Shown: piece after piece, positions 29,617-38,531 of the stretch
How positions within the stretch are numbered: position 1 is the first letter of the stretch
Layout of the letters: each line of letters begins with the position of its first letter
Position numbers and translations under genes: made by a program
Origin: an uncultured Bacilli bacterium
GTDB lineage: Bacteria; Bacillota_I; Bacilli_A; RF39; UBA660
Reading direction: 5' to 3'
DNA: 40,194 nt
Assembly: GCA_934162325.1 (NCBI GenBank)
Contig: CAKPIH010000006.1
Span: 1-40,194 of the forward strand
Notes under the pieces: model-generated
What the model was told of the DNA's origin: nothing
What the model saw: only the letters and a program-made list of their open reading frames with translations
The model's database searches: none

Positions 29617-29636
29617 ACTAAACCACCTCTAGTATA

Positions 29637-29665
29637 ATTATAATTTTTTTTATACTTTTTGTCAA
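29637..29665 (-). promoter_or_regulatory. Promoter of the coiled-coil operon
   Basis: TTGACA (29665-29660), 17 bases and TATAAT (29642-29637), perfect consensus on the minus strand, about 20 bases before the GTG start. Confidence 0.85.
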
Positions 29666-29695
29666 TTAATATACATTATTTTACATTATTTATTT

Positions 29696-29752
29696 CTTCT
29701 TAAGCCATAGTCTTAAGAAGTTTCTTAAAGCCTATTTATAGTCTTTAAGAAA
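29696..29752 (-). repeat. Paired-hairpin element D
   Basis: In minus-strand reading: TTTCTTAAAG/CTTTAAGAAA (10 bp) with an A-G mismatch below CTATAAATAG, then CTTCTTAAG/CTTAAGAAG (9 bp) with an A-G mismatch below CTATG. It lies 30 bases upstream of the coiled-coil promoter and is close in sequence to element C. The gene-free stretch 29617-29941 holds this element, element E and the promoter; 29755-29825 shows only AT-rich sequence. Confidence 0.75.
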
Positions 29753-29826
29753 AAAATATATTATATGTATTAAACATTAATTAAGTATATATATTATGCT
29801 TATGTATGATAGATATGGATGATATA

Positions 29827-29886
29827 TTAGTTTAAGACTTATTTATAAGGCTTTAACTAACACTGGAAGACGATAGACTGAAAGTG
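29827..29886 (+). repeat. Paired-hairpin element E
   Basis: Hairpin one: TTAGTTTAAG (29827-29836) with CTTTAACTAA (29851-29860), an A-G mismatch and an inner CTTAT/ATAAG stem. Hairpin two: CACT/AGTG, a GGA/GAA loop (29865-29867, 29880-29882), AG/CT, an A-A mismatch and a CGATAG tip. It lies about 55 bases before gerA, in opposite orientation to element D. Confidence 0.7.
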
Positions 29887-29941
29887 AAGAAAATAATAAA
29901 TAATATTACATATTTTTACCATAATAATAAAGAGGTGTGAT

Positions 29942-31384
29942 ATGAATACTAAAATAATAAATAAATTAAAAGAAGAAACTAATAATAGTTCTTATATTGT
30001 ATATAGAGAAAAATATATAAATAATATTAAAATAGATATAATATATAATGAAGTATTAACTGATCAAGATAAAATGTCTAACTTTATTTATAGAAGTTTA
30101 GATCATATAGAAAAAATATATCAAGAAAAAGAATTATTATATGATGTTATAAAAAATAATATTAGTAATATTAAAATAAAAGAAATAAATAACTATCAAG
30201 ATATTTGTAAATATTTAAATAATGGTTTTGTAATACTTCTAATTGAAGATGACTATTCACTTGCTTTAGAAGTAAAAAAGAATCTAACTAGAAGTATTGA
30301 AAAACCTATGACTGAGACCACTATCAGAGGGGCTTTGGATGCTTTTACTGAGAATATTGAAACTAATGTTGGTCTAATTAAAAGAAGATTAAAAACTAAT
30401 AAATTATGGAATGAAGATATGGAATTAGGTAAATATACTAAAAATAAGATAAGTATTCTAACTATTAAAGGATTAACTAATTCTAAAATTAAAGATAATA
30501 TTATTAATAAATTAAATAGTCTTGAGATTGATGGAGTTACTGATACTGGTACTTTGAAACATCTAATAGAGAATGAAACTAAAACTATTTTTCCTACTTC
30601 TATTACTACTGAAAGACCAGATAAAGTAGCATCTTCCCTACTTCGTGGTAAAACAGTTATTATAATTGATAACTGTCCATTTGCTTTAATTATGCCGGTT
30701 GATATTAATGATTTTTTTCTATCTCAAGATGATAAGGACTCTAATTATATAAATAATTCACTAACTAGAATATTAAGATATCTTGCTTTCTTTATAACGG
30801 TATTAACTCCTGGTATATATATTGCTTTGACTACCTTCAATCAAGAAATGATTCCTCTAGAACTACTTACTAGTTTTGCTTCTCAGAGAAGTACTGTTCC
30901 TTTTCCGGCTTTCTTTGAAGCACTACTTATGTTTGTATCTTTTGAAATATTAAGAGAGAGTGATTATAGAATTCCTAATGTATCTAATTCAGCTCTATCC
31001 ATTGTTGGTGCTTTAATATTAGGAGAAGCTGCGGTTAACGCTGGTATTGTCTCTCCTATTATGATTATAATAGTGGCTATTACTGCGATTAGTGCTTTAG
31101 TAATAGTAGAACCAGAACTATCAAATGCTATTAAATGGTATCGTATTTTCTTCATGCTAGGAGGTACTACTATTGGTATCTTTGGTATATTTATTGTATT
31201 CATAATATTTACTACTAATCTATGTAGTATTAATTCTTATGGTAAATCTTTTACTATGCCATTTACTCCTATTAATAGTGATATAAAAAATAGTATTATT
31301 AAATTCCCTTTACTTAAAAGAAATAAAAGAAATAAATATTTAACTAATAATATTATTAGGGAGGTCAGTTATGAAAAGAATTAA
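29942..31384 (+). CDS. Spore germinant receptor subunit A (GerA family)
   Basis: GerA-type proteins sit in the spore inner membrane and form the germinant receptor with subunits B and C. The N-terminal soluble domain (1-270) contains the conserved KRRLKTNKLW, TERPDKVASSLLRGKTVIIIDNCPFALIMP and FLSQDDKDS. The C-terminal part has about five membrane segments with LTPGIYIALTTFNQEMIPLELL and LVIVEPELSNAIKWYR. The length of 480 is normal. GAGGTGTGAT precedes the ATG. The gerC start overlaps its end by 14 bases. Expression in the forespore under sigma-G is expected for the family, but no clear sigma-G promoter could be read upstream. Confidence 0.95.
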   Translation: MNTKIINKLKEETNNSSYIVYREKYINNIKIDIIYNEVLTDQDKMSNFIYRSLDHIEKIYQEKELLYDVIKNNISNIKIKEINNYQDICKYLNNGFVILLIEDDYSLALEVKKNLTRSIEKPMTETTIRGALDAFTENIETNVGLIKRRLKTNKLWNEDMELGKYTKNKISILTIKGLTNSKIKDNIINKLNSLEIDGVTDTGTLKHLIENETKTIFPTSITTERPDKVASSLLRGKTVIIIDNCPFALIMPVDINDFFLSQDDKDSNYINNSLTRILRYLAFFITVLTPGIYIALTTFNQEMIPLELLTSFASQRSTVPFPAFFEALLMFVSFEILRESDYRIPNVSNSALSIVGALILGEAAVNAGIVSPIMIIIVAITAISALVIVEPELSNAIKWYRIFFMLGGTTIGIFGIFIVFIIFTTNLCSINSYGKSFTMPFTPINSDIKNSIIKFPLLKRNKRNKYLTNNIIREVSYEKN

Positions 31385-32552
31385 ATTTTTAATATTATTA
31401 TTACCTCTATTAAGCGGCTGCTACAACTATAGAGAACTTAATGAACTAGGTATTACTACTGCTGTTAGTATTGATTATAAAGATGATGCTTTTTATGTAA
31501 TGGCAGAAGTAATAAATCCTATTAAACAACAGGATGCTTCTAGTAGTAATAATTCTCCATTTGTAAATTATAATAGTTCATCTTCTTCGCTTCAAGATGC
31601 CTTTCGCAAAGTTGTTTTAGAGTCTCCTAGACAGTTATATGCCGCTCAATTAGAAATTATTGTCTTAAGTGAAGAAGTTGTAAATAATCATCTTGAGGAA
31701 GTATTAGAATATTTTGCAAGAGACCCTGAAACTAGAACTGAAATTAAAATAATTGTTGCTAAAACTGAAGATAGTACTAAAGCTATTACTCTTCAAACGC
31801 TTCTTACTAGTTTATCTTCATCAAATATAATAAAATCATTAGATTTACAAAGTAAAGTACTAGGAATGGATTATCCTGTAACTTTAAATGAATTATTAAA
31901 TATGTATATTGACCCTTATTTAGAAGTAGTTCTTCCTTCAATGACGCTATATGGTGATTATGAAATAGGAGATGAAAAAGAAAACATAACAACTTCTTCT
32001 CCTAAGGCAATAGTGAAAATAGATGGAAGTACTATTACTAAAGATAATAAAATATTAGGTTATTTAGATTTAGAAGAATCAAAAATATTAAATTTGATTA
32101 ATGGTAAATTAAAAGAAACTATTATTAAAATGAATTATTATGATGGTTATATAATATTTGAACCTAATAGAATAAAAGTATCAAGAGAATTAGATATAAA
32201 AAATAACATCATTAAAATAAATATATCAGGTTATTCTAAAACTAAAGAAATACAAAGTAATATCGATCTCAAAGATCCAAAAGAAGTAGAAAAATTAAAT
32301 AAAGCTTTAAATATGGAATTAGAAAAAAAAATAACTGATACTTTTAATAGTATTAGAGAAAAATATGGTACTGATGTCTTTGGCTTTCAAGAATTATATT
32401 ATCGTACTAATTATAAATATTTTAAAAAAAATTGTACTAACTGGTATGAAGATATATATCCTAAAATTAAATTAGAGGTTAAAGCTAATGTAAGATTATA
32501 TGAAAAAGGTAGTACTCTAGGAGGATTAAGATATGAAAGAAAAAATAAATAA
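31371..32552 (+). CDS. Spore germinant receptor lipoprotein subunit C
   Basis: The lipoprotein signal ends PLLSGCYNYRELNELGI (Cys17), the typical Ger(x)C start, so the protein is tethered to the outer face of the spore inner membrane. Later motifs also fit: SLQDAFRKVVLESPRQLYAAQLEIIVLSEE, and a C-terminal domain with REKYGTDVFGFQELYYRTNYKYFKK and YPKIKLEVKANVRL. The length of 393 is normal. GGGAGG precedes the ATG, inside the end of the subunit A gene. It overlaps the next gene by 20 bases. Confidence 0.94.
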   Translation: MKRIKFLILLLPLLSGCYNYRELNELGITTAVSIDYKDDAFYVMAEVINPIKQQDASSSNNSPFVNYNSSSSSLQDAFRKVVLESPRQLYAAQLEIIVLSEEVVNNHLEEVLEYFARDPETRTEIKIIVAKTEDSTKAITLQTLLTSLSSSNIIKSLDLQSKVLGMDYPVTLNELLNMYIDPYLEVVLPSMTLYGDYEIGDEKENITTSSPKAIVKIDGSTITKDNKILGYLDLEESKILNLINGKLKETIIKMNYYDGYIIFEPNRIKVSRELDIKNNIIKINISGYSKTKEIQSNIDLKDPKEVEKLNKALNMELEKKITDTFNSIREKYGTDVFGFQELYYRTNYKYFKKNCTNWYEDIYPKIKLEVKANVRLYEKGSTLGGLRYERKNK

Positions 32553-33615
32553 TATAGAATTTTCTAGTACTCTATTTCTAATATTATTTTCTTGTACTTT
32601 AGGTATAGCTCCATATATAACTATTAAAATAGCCGGTATTGACTCATATATTGGTCCTATAATAGGAAGTATAATTGGTCTAATACCTCTCTTTATATTT
32701 ATATATATCTTTAATTATGAAATAGATAAACCAATCTATCAGAAAACAAAAATAATATTTGGTAATATTCTAGGTACTATTATTAATATTTTTTTAACTA
32801 TATTATATTTTATTTTAGCTATAACTATTTTATTTAATACTAGTAATTTTATAATATCTCAATATTTGACTGATACTCCTATTAAATTAGTTATTATTAT
32901 TCTATCTCTAACTGCTTATCATACTTCTAATAAAGGGATAACAACTATATCAAAGATTAGTTTAATATATACTTTTATTATAATTATATTATTTATTATG
33001 GCTACGATTGGTTTAATACCAGAGATAGAATTAGATAACTTAAAACCAGTACTAGAGTATGGAATAAAAAATCCTATTATTGCAGGGATGACATATAGTT
33101 TAGTATTAACTATACCTATTAGTAGTCTTCTTATAATACCTAAAAAAGAAATAGAAAATTATTATAAGACAACAAAATATATCATAATAACATATTTAGT
33201 AACTACAATAATGATTATTTTTATGTCATTAGTCGCATGTGCTTGTCTAGGTAGATACCTCATAGCAATGTATCAATATCCAGTTTATATAACTTTAAAA
33301 AAAATATCTATTTTTGGTTTTATTGATCGTATTGAAAATTTTCTATCTATTGAATGGATACTAAGTACTTTTGTTGCTTTTACTCTTCCTATAATTAATA
33401 TTCAAAGTAATATAAATAAAAAGAATAATAAAATAATTAATCTAATAATTATAATTATTATTATTATAGCTACTATGATATTATTTAAAAACAATACTAG
33501 TTTTAATCATTATCTTGATAGTATATATCCATATATATTATTAATTATCTTAATTATATATATAATAATATTTATAGCAATTATAATAAAAAAAGGTATA
33601 AAAAAGAAAAACTAG
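32533..33615 (+). CDS. Spore germinant receptor permease subunit B (GerB family)
   Basis: An amino-acid-permease-like protein with about ten membrane segments over 360 residues, beginning MKEKINNIEFSSTLFLILFS and TLGIAPYITIKIAGIDSYIGPIIG. The B subunit binds the germinant in this receptor class. AGGAGG within the end of gerC precedes the ATG, so all three genes are on one mRNA in the order A-C-B. It ends in a KKGIKKKN basic tail and is followed by two tandem hairpins. Confidence 0.93.
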   Translation: MKEKINNIEFSSTLFLILFSCTLGIAPYITIKIAGIDSYIGPIIGSIIGLIPLFIFIYIFNYEIDKPIYQKTKIIFGNILGTIINIFLTILYFILAITILFNTSNFIISQYLTDTPIKLVIIILSLTAYHTSNKGITTISKISLIYTFIIIILFIMATIGLIPEIELDNLKPVLEYGIKNPIIAGMTYSLVLTIPISSLLIIPKKEIENYYKTTKYIIITYLVTTIMIIFMSLVACACLGRYLIAMYQYPVYITLKKISIFGFIDRIENFLSIEWILSTFVAFTLPIINIQSNINKKNNKIINLIIIIIIIIATMILFKNNTSFNHYLDSIYPYILLIILIIYIIIFIAIIIKKGIKKKN

Positions 33616-33629
33616 AATATAATAATAAT

Positions 33630-33683
33630 ACAGTAAGATAAATTACTGTTTAGATATAGAGACTTCTAATGTCTCTTCTTTTG
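33630..33683 (+). terminator. Two tandem terminator-like hairpins after the ger operon
   Basis: ACAGTAA (33630-33636) with TTACTGT (33643-33649), then AGAGAC (33658-33663) with GTCTCT (33671-33676) followed by TCTTTTGTT. The second is the better terminator. Confidence 0.65.
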
Positions 33684-33744
33684 TTATATATGCCCATACA
33701 TTATATATTATATTACATAACATATTAATGTGGAGTTGATTATA

Positions 33745-34560
33745 ATGTTAACATTTTTAGAAGAACAAAATCCTATACTTCTTGCTTTTCTAGCTACTTT
33801 ATTTACTTATAGTGTTACTTTAATCGGAGCCTCTATTGTGTTTCTATTTAAAAAAGTTAAAAAAAATATCATGGATGCTATGCTTGGTTTTGCTGCTGGT
33901 ATTATGATTGCGGCATCATTCTTTTCACTACTTGAACCATCTTTAAAAATGGCTGAAAGCCTTAAGATGATACCTTGGGTAGTTACCACTGTTGGGTTTA
34001 TATTTGGTGGCTTACTTTTATTTATTGGTGATAGAATATTTACTAAGATTGATAAAAAAATATCTAAGAATAAAGATGAAAATAATAAAACAAAAAGTTT
34101 AAAAAGATGTATTATGTTAATTCTTTCTATTACTCTTCATAATATTCCTGAAGGCTTAGCTGTTGGAGTTGCATTTGGTGGTATTGCTTATGGTATTGAA
34201 GGAGCTACTTTAAGTTCGGCTTTGATGATAGCTCTTGGTATTGGTATTCAAAACTTTCCTGAAGGTACCGCTGTTAGTGTTCCATTAAGACGTGAAGGAC
34301 TAAGTAGAAAAAAAGCATTCTTTTTTGGTCAACTAAGTGGTATTGTAGAACCAATATCTGGTGTACTTGGAGCCCTACTTGTATTAAAAGTAAGAACACT
34401 TCTTCCCTTTCTGCTTGCCTTTGCCGCTGGTGCTATGATTTATGTAGTAGTAGAAGAATTAATACCGGAATCACAAACTAATAAAAGAAAAGAATTAATG
34501 GCTCTATTTACTTTAATAGGATTTTCTATTATGATGATTCTAGATGTTGCTTTAGGTTAA
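33745..34560 (+). CDS. ZIP-family metal transporter (GufA/ZupT type)
   Basis: An eight-helix importer of zinc and related divalent metals. The two metal-binding motifs are intact: HNIPEGLAVGVAFGG in helix four and QNFPEGTAVSVPLRREG in helix five, then SGIVEPISGVLGA and YVVVEELIPES. The cytoplasmic loop between helices three and four is Lys/Asp/Asn-rich rather than His-rich. The start is the ATG at 33745 after GGAGTTGAT; an in-frame GTG five codons earlier overlaps the RBS. It is a single-gene unit between terminators. Confidence 0.9.
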   Translation: MLTFLEEQNPILLAFLATLFTYSVTLIGASIVFLFKKVKKNIMDAMLGFAAGIMIAASFFSLLEPSLKMAESLKMIPWVVTTVGFIFGGLLLFIGDRIFTKIDKKISKNKDENNKTKSLKRCIMLILSITLHNIPEGLAVGVAFGGIAYGIEGATLSSALMIALGIGIQNFPEGTAVSVPLRREGLSRKKAFFFGQLSGIVEPISGVLGALLVLKVRTLLPFLLAFAAGAMIYVVVEELIPESQTNKRKELMALFTLIGFSIMMILDVALG

Positions 34561-34565
34561 AAAAA

Positions 34566-34591
34566 ACAAGTATTGTTACTTGTCTTTTTTT
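34566..34591. terminator. Terminator between the ZIP and thioredoxin-like genes
   Basis: ACAAGTA (34566-34572) pairs with TACTTGT (34577-34583) around TTGT, with A6 before and CTTTTTTT after, so it can act in both directions. Confidence 0.8.
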
Positions 34592-35192
34592 ATTTATTAC
34601 AATCACTAGTACAAATATTAGTTTTAGTATCTTCAAACATCTTAGCAAGTTTTTCTTTAAGGCCCTCTAAGTCTTCATTTTTCCAATATTCTTCTGGAGT
34701 CTTATATCCTTTCGTATCCCAAGCTGTTTCATCATCAAAATCTAATATTTCACCATCTTTTACTGCTATTACAGATGGAGCATATATTCTCTTGTTTCCT
34801 TCTTCATCAAATTTTAAATAATCTTTAAGAATATCTACCATTTTTTTATAATTATCTGTATTATCTTTTCTATCATTTAAAATATTATAATAATAAACTT
34901 TATCTACATCATTTGCTTTAGCTACTTCATTTAAATATGGTACATAAGCAGTACACCATGGACACTCTGGAAAACCTAGATATACTACTCCTGTTCCATG
35001 TTCTAATATATTTATTATCTCTTCAGCACTTCTGTAAACAAAGACATTATCCTTGGTAACACTAGTATACTCTTCAGCAAATTTCTTACCATCAATATTG
35101 GTATTTTTTTCTTTATTTAAGTAAAGATATCCTAAAACTCCTAACGCTATAACTAAAACTACTCCTATTACAATTATTATTTTCTTTTTCAC
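34590..35192 (-). CDS. Membrane-anchored thioredoxin-like protein
   Basis: An N-terminal anchor (about 4-25) holds an extracellular thioredoxin-fold domain. The redox motif is CPWC (77-80) in VYLGFPECPWCTAYVP, and the later APSVIAVKDGEIL holds the expected cis-proline. The C-terminus ends with two more cysteines (NICTSDCNK), which could be a second redox pair. Such proteins act in disulfide exchange or, as ResA/StoA relatives, in cytochrome or spore-cortex assembly. No partner gene is nearby, so the role is undecided. Confidence 0.8.
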   Translation of the reverse strand: MKKKIIIVIGVVLVIALGVLGYLYLNKEKNTNIDGKKFAEEYTSVTKDNVFVYRSAEEIINILEHGTGVVYLGFPECPWCTAYVPYLNEVAKANDVDKVYYYNILNDRKDNTDNYKKMVDILKDYLKFDEEGNKRIYAPSVIAVKDGEILDFDDETAWDTKGYKTPEEYWKNEDLEGLKEKLAKMFEDTKTNICTSDCNK

Positions 35193-35276
35193 TTTCTCAC
35201 CTCATAATCAGTATAAATTATTTATTATTTTTTTACTATATAACTTAAGTTGAATTAACTAAACTCTAAGTTGAGT

Positions 35277-35984
35277 TTAATTGCAACTCTTATTCATAGA
35301 TAATGGAACCTTATAAATAGTAGTTTTATCTTCTGCATCAGTAGCAGTTATTTCTAGTGTTATGTTGCTTTTTTCAATGTTCTTACATTCTTTAGTAAAA
35401 TTATCTATACTAAAATTTACATCTTTTAAAAAATCATTTAACTTAATACTACTATCTTTTTCATAAGTATAATTACCTATTTGTTTTTTAACCATACCAT
35501 GTTCTTCATATAATAAGCATTCTATCTTTTTATATAAATTATTATCAGTACCACCACAGTAATCTATATTAGATATATATAAATATGATTTATTCTTATT
35601 ATAAGCAATACTACCTGATATTTCAAAATTAGAACAATTTGAAGATACTGTTTTAAATGTAAAAGAATCATCATGAAATACAATAAATAAAATTATTATT
35701 AATATAAGTAATAATACTCCTAATGAAATATATATTATTTTTTTCTTATTTACTTTTTTATTTTGATTATTTTCACTATTTTTACCTTCTAATAGGTCAT
35801 TGATATTAATATTGTAGTCATCGCATATCTGTTTAAGTAAAGATATATCAGGAATATTTTTACCATTCTCCCACTTACTAACTGCTTGATATGTTACACC
35901 ATATTTTTCTGCAAACTTCTCTTGCGTTAAATTATTTTTTTTACGAAGTTCTTTTATTAAGTTACCTATTCTTTTTTGATCCAT
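35277..35984 (-). CDS. XRE-family regulator with a membrane helix and external domain
   Basis: Residues 6-60 are a standard helix-turn-helix (LIKELRKKNNLTQEKFAEKYGVTYQAVSKWENGKNIPDISLL). A basic linker and one membrane helix (about 79-100) follow, then about 130 extracellular residues with four to five cysteines (SSNCSNFEI, NIDYCGG, IECLLYEE, FTKECKNIE, MNKSCN). A DNA-binding domain inside and a Cys-rich sensor outside suggests a one-protein membrane sensor. It is next to the thioredoxin-like gene on the same strand, so control by external redox state is a reasonable guess. Confidence 0.8.
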   Translation of the reverse strand: MDQKRIGNLIKELRKKNNLTQEKFAEKYGVTYQAVSKWENGKNIPDISLLKQICDDYNININDLLEGKNSENNQNKKVNKKKIIYISLGVLLLILIIILFIVFHDDSFTFKTVSSNCSNFEISGSIAYNKNKSYLYISNIDYCGGTDNNLYKKIECLLYEEHGMVKKQIGNYTYEKDSSIKLNDFLKDVNFSIDNFTKECKNIEKSNITLEITATDAEDKTTIYKVPLSMNKSCN

Positions 35985-36092
35985 ATTACCACTTCCTATG
36001 TATAAAATATCTACATATATTATTTTATCATATTTTTTTATTTTGGCATATATAAAATTTAAAAAGCAGTAATTTTATTTACCACTTTCTTA

Positions 36093-36854
36093 TTATTTTT
36101 TTAGAATTAAAGTTTTATTTTCTTCGGCTAATTCTACATCACTAAATACTTCTTTTGCTTCTTCTAAATATATTTTTTTATCTTCTTCTGGCCAAAAGTG
36201 TGTTAACAACAATTTTTTAGCATTAGAATTATTTGCCAATAACCCAGCCTCATAGGCTGTCATATGTGTACTACTATTAGAATTATATCTTCTTAAGAGT
36301 GAACTCTCACAAATAATTAAATCTGCATCCTTACAAAAACTTATTAAATCAGTAAGATTAGAAGTACCAATATCAGAAGTATATATAATCTTAAAATCTT
36401 TATTTTGTAATTTTACCATAAATGCTTCTATGGTATGAGATTTATTATCATGAAAAGTTATTTTTAAATCATCTATAAAAAATGAATAACTATCAGTTAT
36501 ATCAAAATACTTAGCATAACTCTCTTTACTAGATACTATAGATTTCTTATTGAAGTCATAATCGTTTTTGGGTAAAAATATATTTATCTTGTTATTAAGT
36601 AATCCTAAATTATGATAGATATAAGATGCGTAGCAGATACTTCCGATATCTCCGAAATGATCTCTATGATAATGAGTAATTATCATATTTAAATCTTCTA
36701 AAGTATCAGGGAATTTTAATAGTCTAGTTATTCCACTGCCACAATCTAATAGTATTTTTTTATTATTATAATTTATTAAAAACCCTGGGCAATTCATATT
36801 ACCTTTAGTATATGGAGAAATAGTTCCAAGTGGTGTAATTGTTATCTCACTCAT
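36093..36854 (-). CDS. MBL-fold metallo-hydrolase (RNase Z-like)
   Basis: The metal site motif HYHRDHFGD (61-69) is in place, followed by a distal SDIG aspartate (YTSDIGTSNL) and LLTHFWPE histidine, as in the RNase Z/PhnP-type branch of the metallo-beta-lactamase fold. Residues 35-43 (LLDCGSGIT) are the typical second strand. The length of 253 is shorter than true RNase Z and no tRNA-binding arm is visible, so the substrate may be a phosphodiester or another small molecule. The ATG overlaps the coaD stop (ATGA), so it is translationally coupled to coaD. Confidence 0.85.
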   Translation of the reverse strand: MSEITITPLGTISPYTKGNMNCPGFLINYNNKKILLDCGSGITRLLKFPDTLEDLNMIITHYHRDHFGDIGSICYASYIYHNLGLLNNKINIFLPKNDYDFNKKSIVSSKESYAKYFDITDSYSFFIDDLKITFHDNKSHTIEAFMVKLQNKDFKIIYTSDIGTSNLTDLISFCKDADLIICESSLLRRYNSNSSTHMTAYEAGLLANNSNAKKLLLTHFWPEEDKKIYLEEAKEVFSDVELAEENKTLILKK

Positions 36855-37345
36855 TTTACTATACTTCTCTTTTTTATTAACATTTTTTCTTTAATAGTAG
36901 GTTCTACATACCTTGTAATATCTTTATCAAGATTAAATAGTTCTTTTACCATACTAGAAGAGACTGATTGATATTTAGTATCTGCAAATAAGCAAATAGT
37001 GTTTATCATATTATTAGATATTTCTCTATTTATTTCTTGCATAGTAACTTCATAATCATAATCACTTAAACTTCTAAGTCCACGAACGATAGCCTTACAT
37101 TCATTTTGAATAGCTACATCTACTGTCGCCCCACTACCAGATATAACTTTTATATTACTCATATCTCGATATAAATATTTAATCATTTCTAGTCTTTCTT
37201 CTATAGAAAAGAATGAAATCTTTTTTGAATAATTTTGCATAACTGCCACTACGACCTCATCAAATAAATTACTTGCTTGCCATATAATGTCCATATGTCC
37301 TTTTGTTATAGGATCAAAGCTTCCCGGATATAAAACTCTTGTCAT
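36851..37345 (-). CDS. coaD: Phosphopantetheine adenylyltransferase
   Basis: CoaD makes dephospho-CoA from 4'-phosphopantetheine and ATP. Family motifs are complete: LYPGSFDPITKGHMDII (nucleotide-binding GxFDPxxxGH), FSIEERLEMI, CKAIVRGLRSLSDYDYE, and YQSVSSSMVKELFNL. The length of 164 is standard. GGTGGTGAAG precedes the ATG. It is cotranscribed with the MBL-fold gene and diverges from the LysR-type gene. Confidence 0.95.
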   Translation of the reverse strand: MTRVLYPGSFDPITKGHMDIIWQASNLFDEVVVAVMQNYSKKISFFSIEERLEMIKYLYRDMSNIKVISGSGATVDVAIQNECKAIVRGLRSLSDYDYEVTMQEINREISNNMINTICLFADTKYQSVSSSMVKELFNLDKDITRYVEPTIKEKMLIKKRSIVK

Positions 37346-37392
37346 AATATCTTCACCACCTTATGTAAATTAAACCTTTTTCCTTTCTTTAC

Positions 37393-37452
37393 TTGTATTA
37401 TAATACTTTTTGTGATATAATCAAAATACATATTTGTTATGTTTATCATAAC
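37393..37452 (+). promoter_or_regulatory. Promoter and operator-like inverted repeat before the LysR gene
   Basis: TTGTAT (37393-37398), 17 bases and TATAAT (37416-37421). Downstream, GTTATG (37436-37441) and CATAAC (37447-37452) form an inverted repeat around TTTAT, directly before the GGAGG. Its position suggests autoregulation. Confidence 0.6.
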
Positions 37453-37463
37453 TGGAGGTTATT

Positions 37464-38369
37464 ATGAATATAAATTTTGAATTATATAGAATATTTTATG
37501 TAGTTGCTAATCATAGTAATATTACTAAAGCAAGTGAAGAATTAAATATATCACAGCCCGCTATTAGTAAATCTATTAAGAATCTTGAAGATCAATTAGG
37601 AGGAAACCTCTTTATAAGAACTAAAAGAGGGGTTATATTAACAGAAGAAGGAAAAGAATTCTATAACTATATTAAACAAGCTATGGAATATATTAATAAT
37701 GCTGAAAAGAAGTTTACCAATCTTATTAACTTAGAGACTGGATGTATAAAAATTGGAATCAATACTACTTTAACAAAAGAATTCTTACTACCCTTTCTAG
37801 AAGAATTTCACTCTTTATATCCTAAAATAGATATTCAAATTATAACAGGACTAACTACAGAATTAATATCTAAATTAAAAAATGGATTAATTGATATAGT
37901 AATATTAAATATTAACAATAAAGATTATGGTAATGATATTGAAATAATTAAATGCCAGAAGATAAATGATTGTTTTGTAGTAAATAGTAAATTCAAAGAA
38001 TTAATTAATAGAGAAATATCACTAAAAGATATAAATAATTATCCTTTAATACTACAAAGAAAAGGTTCTAATACTAGGGATTTTTTAGATAATATTGCTA
38101 AGGAAAACGATGTTATTCTAAAACCTAATATAGAACTAGCAAGTTATTCTCTAGTTGTAGAATTTTCTAAAATAGGACTAGGTATTGGATATGTAACTAA
38201 GAAATATATACAAAAAGAATTAAAGAATAAAGAACTATATGAATTAAATATCAAAGAAAAGATTCCTAGTAGATATATAGGTATCGCTCTATCAAAAAAT
38301 CACTTACCTAGTTTTAGTACTAAAAAACTTATTGAAATAATAGAAAAAGACAAATATAATTTTAAATAA
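37464..38369 (+). CDS. LysR-family transcriptional regulator
   Basis: Residues 1-60 are a LysR helix-turn-helix (FYVVANHSNITKASEELNISQPAISKSIKNLEDQLGGNLFIRTKRG). Residues 90-295 are a periplasmic-binding-like effector domain (GCIKIGINTTLTKEFLLPFL, LELASYSLVVEFSKIGLGIGYVTKKY). The length of 301 is normal. TGGAGG precedes the ATG. It is divergent from coaD, and no obvious target gene sits beside it on the other strand except coaD, so the regulon cannot be named. Confidence 0.9.
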   Translation: MNINFELYRIFYVVANHSNITKASEELNISQPAISKSIKNLEDQLGGNLFIRTKRGVILTEEGKEFYNYIKQAMEYINNAEKKFTNLINLETGCIKIGINTTLTKEFLLPFLEEFHSLYPKIDIQIITGLTTELISKLKNGLIDIVILNINNKDYGNDIEIIKCQKINDCFVVNSKFKELINREISLKDINNYPLILQRKGSNTRDFLDNIAKENDVILKPNIELASYSLVVEFSKIGLGIGYVTKKYIQKELKNKELYELNIKEKIPSRYIGIALSKNHLPSFSTKKLIEIIEKDKYNFK

Positions 38370-38497
38370 TTTTATTTCTGTCTTTTTTTATATGTTTTAA
38401 ATGTTATTTAACATAAATATCATAGCAATCTATAAATTAATTTTAAAATAAAATTTATAGATATTTATCTAAAAATAAAGATTTTATAAAATAATTA

Positions 38498-38506
38498 TGC
38501 TATAAT
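38498..38506 (+). promoter_or_regulatory. Extended -10 promoter of the ClpX-like gene
   Basis: TGCTATAAT, an extended -10 box with no clear -35, about 25 bases before the ATG at 38532. The start follows a GGGGGAA ribosome-binding site. Confidence 0.5.
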
Positions 38507-38531
38507 AGTATTTACATTTGGGGGAATTGTT

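Noticed and set aside
29890..29941. Sigma-G promoter for the ger operon
   Set aside because: CATAATA at 29920-29926 resembles a -10 element, but no TGMATA-like -35 lies at the right distance.
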